From NCBI GenBank assembly GCA_020160915.1, contig JAIUPK010000004.1, positions 62,001 through 126,000 on the forward strand: a stretch of DNA of 64,000 bases. Direction: 5' to 3'. Numbering within the stretch: the stretch's first letter is position 1; each line of letters begins with the position of its first letter. Position numbers and translations under genes: made by a program. The notes beneath the pieces are model-generated. The model did no database searches. It was not told the DNA's origin and saw only the letters and a list, made by a program, of their open reading frames with translations. The stretch is from Actinomycetota bacterium. Lineage in GTDB: Bacteria > Actinomycetota > Actinomycetes > Actinomycetales > Microbacteriaceae. Shown here one piece after another: positions 62,104 to 64,000 of the stretch.

Positions 62104-63420
62104 ATGACAACCGGCCGGCTCCCGTCGTCCCCCCGGGTCACCGCGTCGCGCCGCCCCGCCCGGCCCGCAGCAGCAACCGCGGGCCCCGCCGGTGCACCGC
62201 GACCCGCGGTGGCCGTGATCCCCGTTCGTCGCATCTTCGCCGTCGAGAACCGCAACTACTTCCTGCTGCTGGGTACCACACTGTTCCTGGTGGCGTTCGG
62301 CCTCGTGATGGTGCTGTCGTCGTCGTCCATCGAGTCGAGCGTCGACGGAGAGGGTTTCTTCGGCCGATTCATCCGGCAGGGGTTCTCGGCGATCCTCGGC
62401 ATTCCGCTCATGCTCGTCGCCTCGCGGATGCCGCCGCGGTTCTGGAAACGCTGGGCATGGCCGGCACTCCTCGTCGGCGGTGCGCTGCAACTCATCGTCT
62501 TCATCCCCGGACTGGGTCTCGAGCACGGCGGCAACCAGAACTGGATCTCCATCGGCGGCTTCAACATGCAACCGTCGGAGTTCGTGAAGATCGCGCTCAT
62601 CGTGTGGATCGCTTGGGTGCTCTCAACCAAGGAGGAGTTGCTCGGCGACTGGCGGCACGTCGCGCTGCCGATCGCCCCGGTCGCGGGGGTCGCCATCCTG
62701 TTCGTGCTGATCGGCAAGGATTTGGGCACGGCATCCATCATCGTCATGATCGTGCTGGGGTGCCTGTACTTCGCCGGAGTGCGCCTGAAGTTCCTAGCGG
62801 TCGCCCTCGCTGGCGTCAGCCTGCTGGTCATCATCATGGCTCTCGCGACACCCTCGCGCACCGAGCGCATCAGCGTCTGGCTGAACGGATGCACCGCCGC
62901 CGACTACTCCAACCTGTGCTGGCAGGTGCAGCACGCGAGTTGGGCACTCGCCGCGGGCGGCCTCTTCGGAAGCGGCTTGGGAAACTCGAAGGCGAAGTGG
63001 AACTGGCTTCCCGAGGCCGACAACGACTTCATCTTCGCCATCATCGGCGAGGAGCTCGGGCTGATCGGAGCGATAGTCGTCCTGCTGCTGTTCATAGTTC
63101 TGGCGATCGCCTTCGTGCGGGTTCTGCGCGCCACCAGGGATAGCTTCGCGAGGATCACCACGGGGGGCGTCATGGTCTGGGTGATCGGACAGGCCCTCGT
63201 GAACATCGCGGTTGTGCTGGGCCTGTTGCCAGTGCTCGGTGTCCCGCTGCCCCTGATCTCCGCCGGTGGCTCCGCACTCATCGCGATTCTTCTCGGGATC
63301 GGCGTGGTTCTGTCGTTCGCCCGCCAGACCGATCGTGAGAGCGCCCTCGACCAGGGAGTGGCGCAGACTCCTGCGCAACGTTCGCGCCTTCTCGCAAGTA
63401 ATCGGGCGGCCCGCCGGTGA
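62104..63420 (+). CDS. ftsW: septal peptidoglycan polymerase FtsW
   Basis: 438 residues from ATG 62104 with GGGGAGAGG upstream; the longer frame covers the murD-like gene. About ten helices. Motifs: GHGGNQNWISIGGFNMQPSEFVKIALI, the RTERISVWLNG loop and FIFAIIGEELGLIGA, and LLPVLGVPLPLISAGGSALI at the end. It polymerises lipid II with FtsI. The 133-bp gap before it is larger than other spacings in the cluster and has no clear element, and may be what remains of the murD C-terminal domain. Confidence 0.94.
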   Translation: MTTGRLPSSPRVTASRRPARPAAATAGPAGAPRPAVAVIPVRRIFAVENRNYFLLLGTTLFLVAFGLVMVLSSSSIESSVDGEGFFGRFIRQGFSAILGIPLMLVASRMPPRFWKRWAWPALLVGGALQLIVFIPGLGLEHGGNQNWISIGGFNMQPSEFVKIALIVWIAWVLSTKEELLGDWRHVALPIAPVAGVAILFVLIGKDLGTASIIVMIVLGCLYFAGVRLKFLAVALAGVSLLVIIMALATPSRTERISVWLNGCTAADYSNLCWQVQHASWALAAGGLFGSGLGNSKAKWNWLPEADNDFIFAIIGEELGLIGAIVVLLLFIVLAIAFVRVLRATRDSFARITTGGVMVWVIGQALVNIAVVLGLLPVLGVPLPLISAGGSALIAILLGIGVVLSFARQTDRESALDQGVAQTPAQRSRLLASNRAARR

Positions 63421-64000
63421 CCACCTACCTGTTGGCTGGCGGCGGAACCGCCGGCCATGTCAATCCGCTGCTCGCCGTGGCCGATCGACTTCGCGAGCGC
63501 GACCCCGAGTCGACGATTCTCGTGCTGGGCACTCGCGAGGGTCTCGAGGCGCGGCTCGTGCCCGAGCGCGGCTACGAACTCGTCACGATCGAGCGTCTTC
63601 CCTTTCCGCGCCGACCCGGCCGCGCGGCGCTGACGTTTCCGGGCCGTTTGCGCGCTGCGGTCGCCGAGGTTCGCTCGATCATCACCACCCGCGGCATCGA
63701 CGTCGTCGTCGGCTTCGGTGGCTACGCCGCTGCCCCCGCCTACCTGGCTGCGCGAGACGAGTCGACGCCGCTCGTCGTGCACGAGGCAAACGCCCGCCCG
63801 GGCATCGCCAATCGCCTCGGAGCACGGTTCACACGCTTCGTCGGCGTCGCGTTCGAGGGCACCCGCATTCCGCACGCCACGTGGGTGGGCATGCCTCTGC
63901 GACCGGAGATCGAGCGGCTCGATCGGTTCGCGGCCAGGCGGGAGGGCATCCGTCTCTTCGATCTGATCGAGGGTCGCCCCACTCTTCTGGTGACGGGTGG
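63417..64000 (+). CDS. murG: UDP-GlcNAc transferase MurG (partial)
   Basis: Starts at GTG 63417, overlapping the ftsW stop by four bases (GTGA), and runs off the window end after 194 codons. The first glycine loop is LLAGGGTAGHVNPLLAVADRL; VVVGFGGYAAAPAYLAA and VVHEANARPGIANRLGA follow. It adds GlcNAc to lipid I to give lipid II at the membrane. The C-terminal domain is outside the window. Confidence 0.94.
   Translation, partial: MTTYLLAGGGTAGHVNPLLAVADRLRERDPESTILVLGTREGLEARLVPERGYELVTIERLPFPRRPGRAALTFPGRLRAAVAEVRSIITTRGIDVVVGFGGYAAAPAYLAARDESTPLVVHEANARPGIANRLGARFTRFVGVAFEGTRIPHATWVGMPLRPEIERLDRFAARREGIRLFDLIEGRPTLLVTG

Noticed and set aside
1..64000. CRISPR array
   Set aside because: No evenly spaced 25-40-bp direct repeats with unique spacers seen anywhere in the window.
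1..64000. Complete tRNA or rRNA gene
   Set aside because: Only the 3' tRNA-Pro fragment at 4411-4454 was found; no full cloverleaf or rRNA block noticed by eye.

Overview
The window is high-GC, densely coded DNA of an actinobacterium. The most likely family is Microbacteriaceae: there is a division and cell-wall (dcw) cluster in actinobacterial order, a garA-ftsR-MerR cluster, an aroG/pknL/Rv2175c-like/prenyl synthase block as in mycobacteria, and the family-type repeat built on TCTCGATACGCC...CTACTCGACC. This is inferred from gene content and base use; no search was run.

Region 1 (1-17.3 kb) is accessory. An ApeA-like HEPN gene and a PHP/SMC-type TrlF-like ATPase gene lie left of a 3' fragment of tRNA-Pro(GGG), read here as the right attachment site of an integrated element. 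To its right lie an exported protein gene, intact brxA and brxB, a brxC cut off after 21 codons and fused to a protein kinase without its N-lobe, and a DUF262/HNH (GmrSD/SspE-like) nuclease gene. Two direct repeats of about 626 bp then bracket an unrecognised gene and a glycine-rich membrane hydrolase gene. Each repeat holds a SAM-type riboswitch and the gene it controls; that gene is broken in the left copy. An HTH gene coupled to an orphan SecB-like chaperone gene follows.

Region 2 (17.3-33.2 kb) is ordinary chromosome: a VIT-family protein, RlmN, a DMT transporter, a DyP peroxidase, a YcaQ-like glycosylase and MgtA behind a MerR-type operator and a truncated merR, then an HhH-GPD protein, a flotillin, an S4 RNA-binding protein, a secreted lysozyme-like protein and small membrane proteins.

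Region 3 (33.2-52.8 kb) holds pgsA-like, garA, ftsR and a second MerR gene, then an orphan parA, pyruvate carboxylase, a second ParA/MinD-type ATPase and def. These are followed by fadD, a ROK glucokinase, plsC, class II DAHP synthase, a PASTA kinase, a LysM protein, an Rv2175c-like gene and a polyprenyl diphosphate synthase. The layout couples central carbon entry (pyc, glk, garA), lipid synthesis and Ser/Thr-kinase signalling.

Region 4 (52.8-64 kb) is the dcw cluster: mraZ with its three 10-bp operator repeats, rsmH, ftsL, ftsI, murE, murF, mraY, a murD-position gene, ftsW and the start of murG. The murD-position gene has lost the ATP loop, several active-site motifs and the C-terminal domain but keeps an open frame and long conserved blocks. 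It looks like a catalytically dead MurD and is the most striking item in the window.
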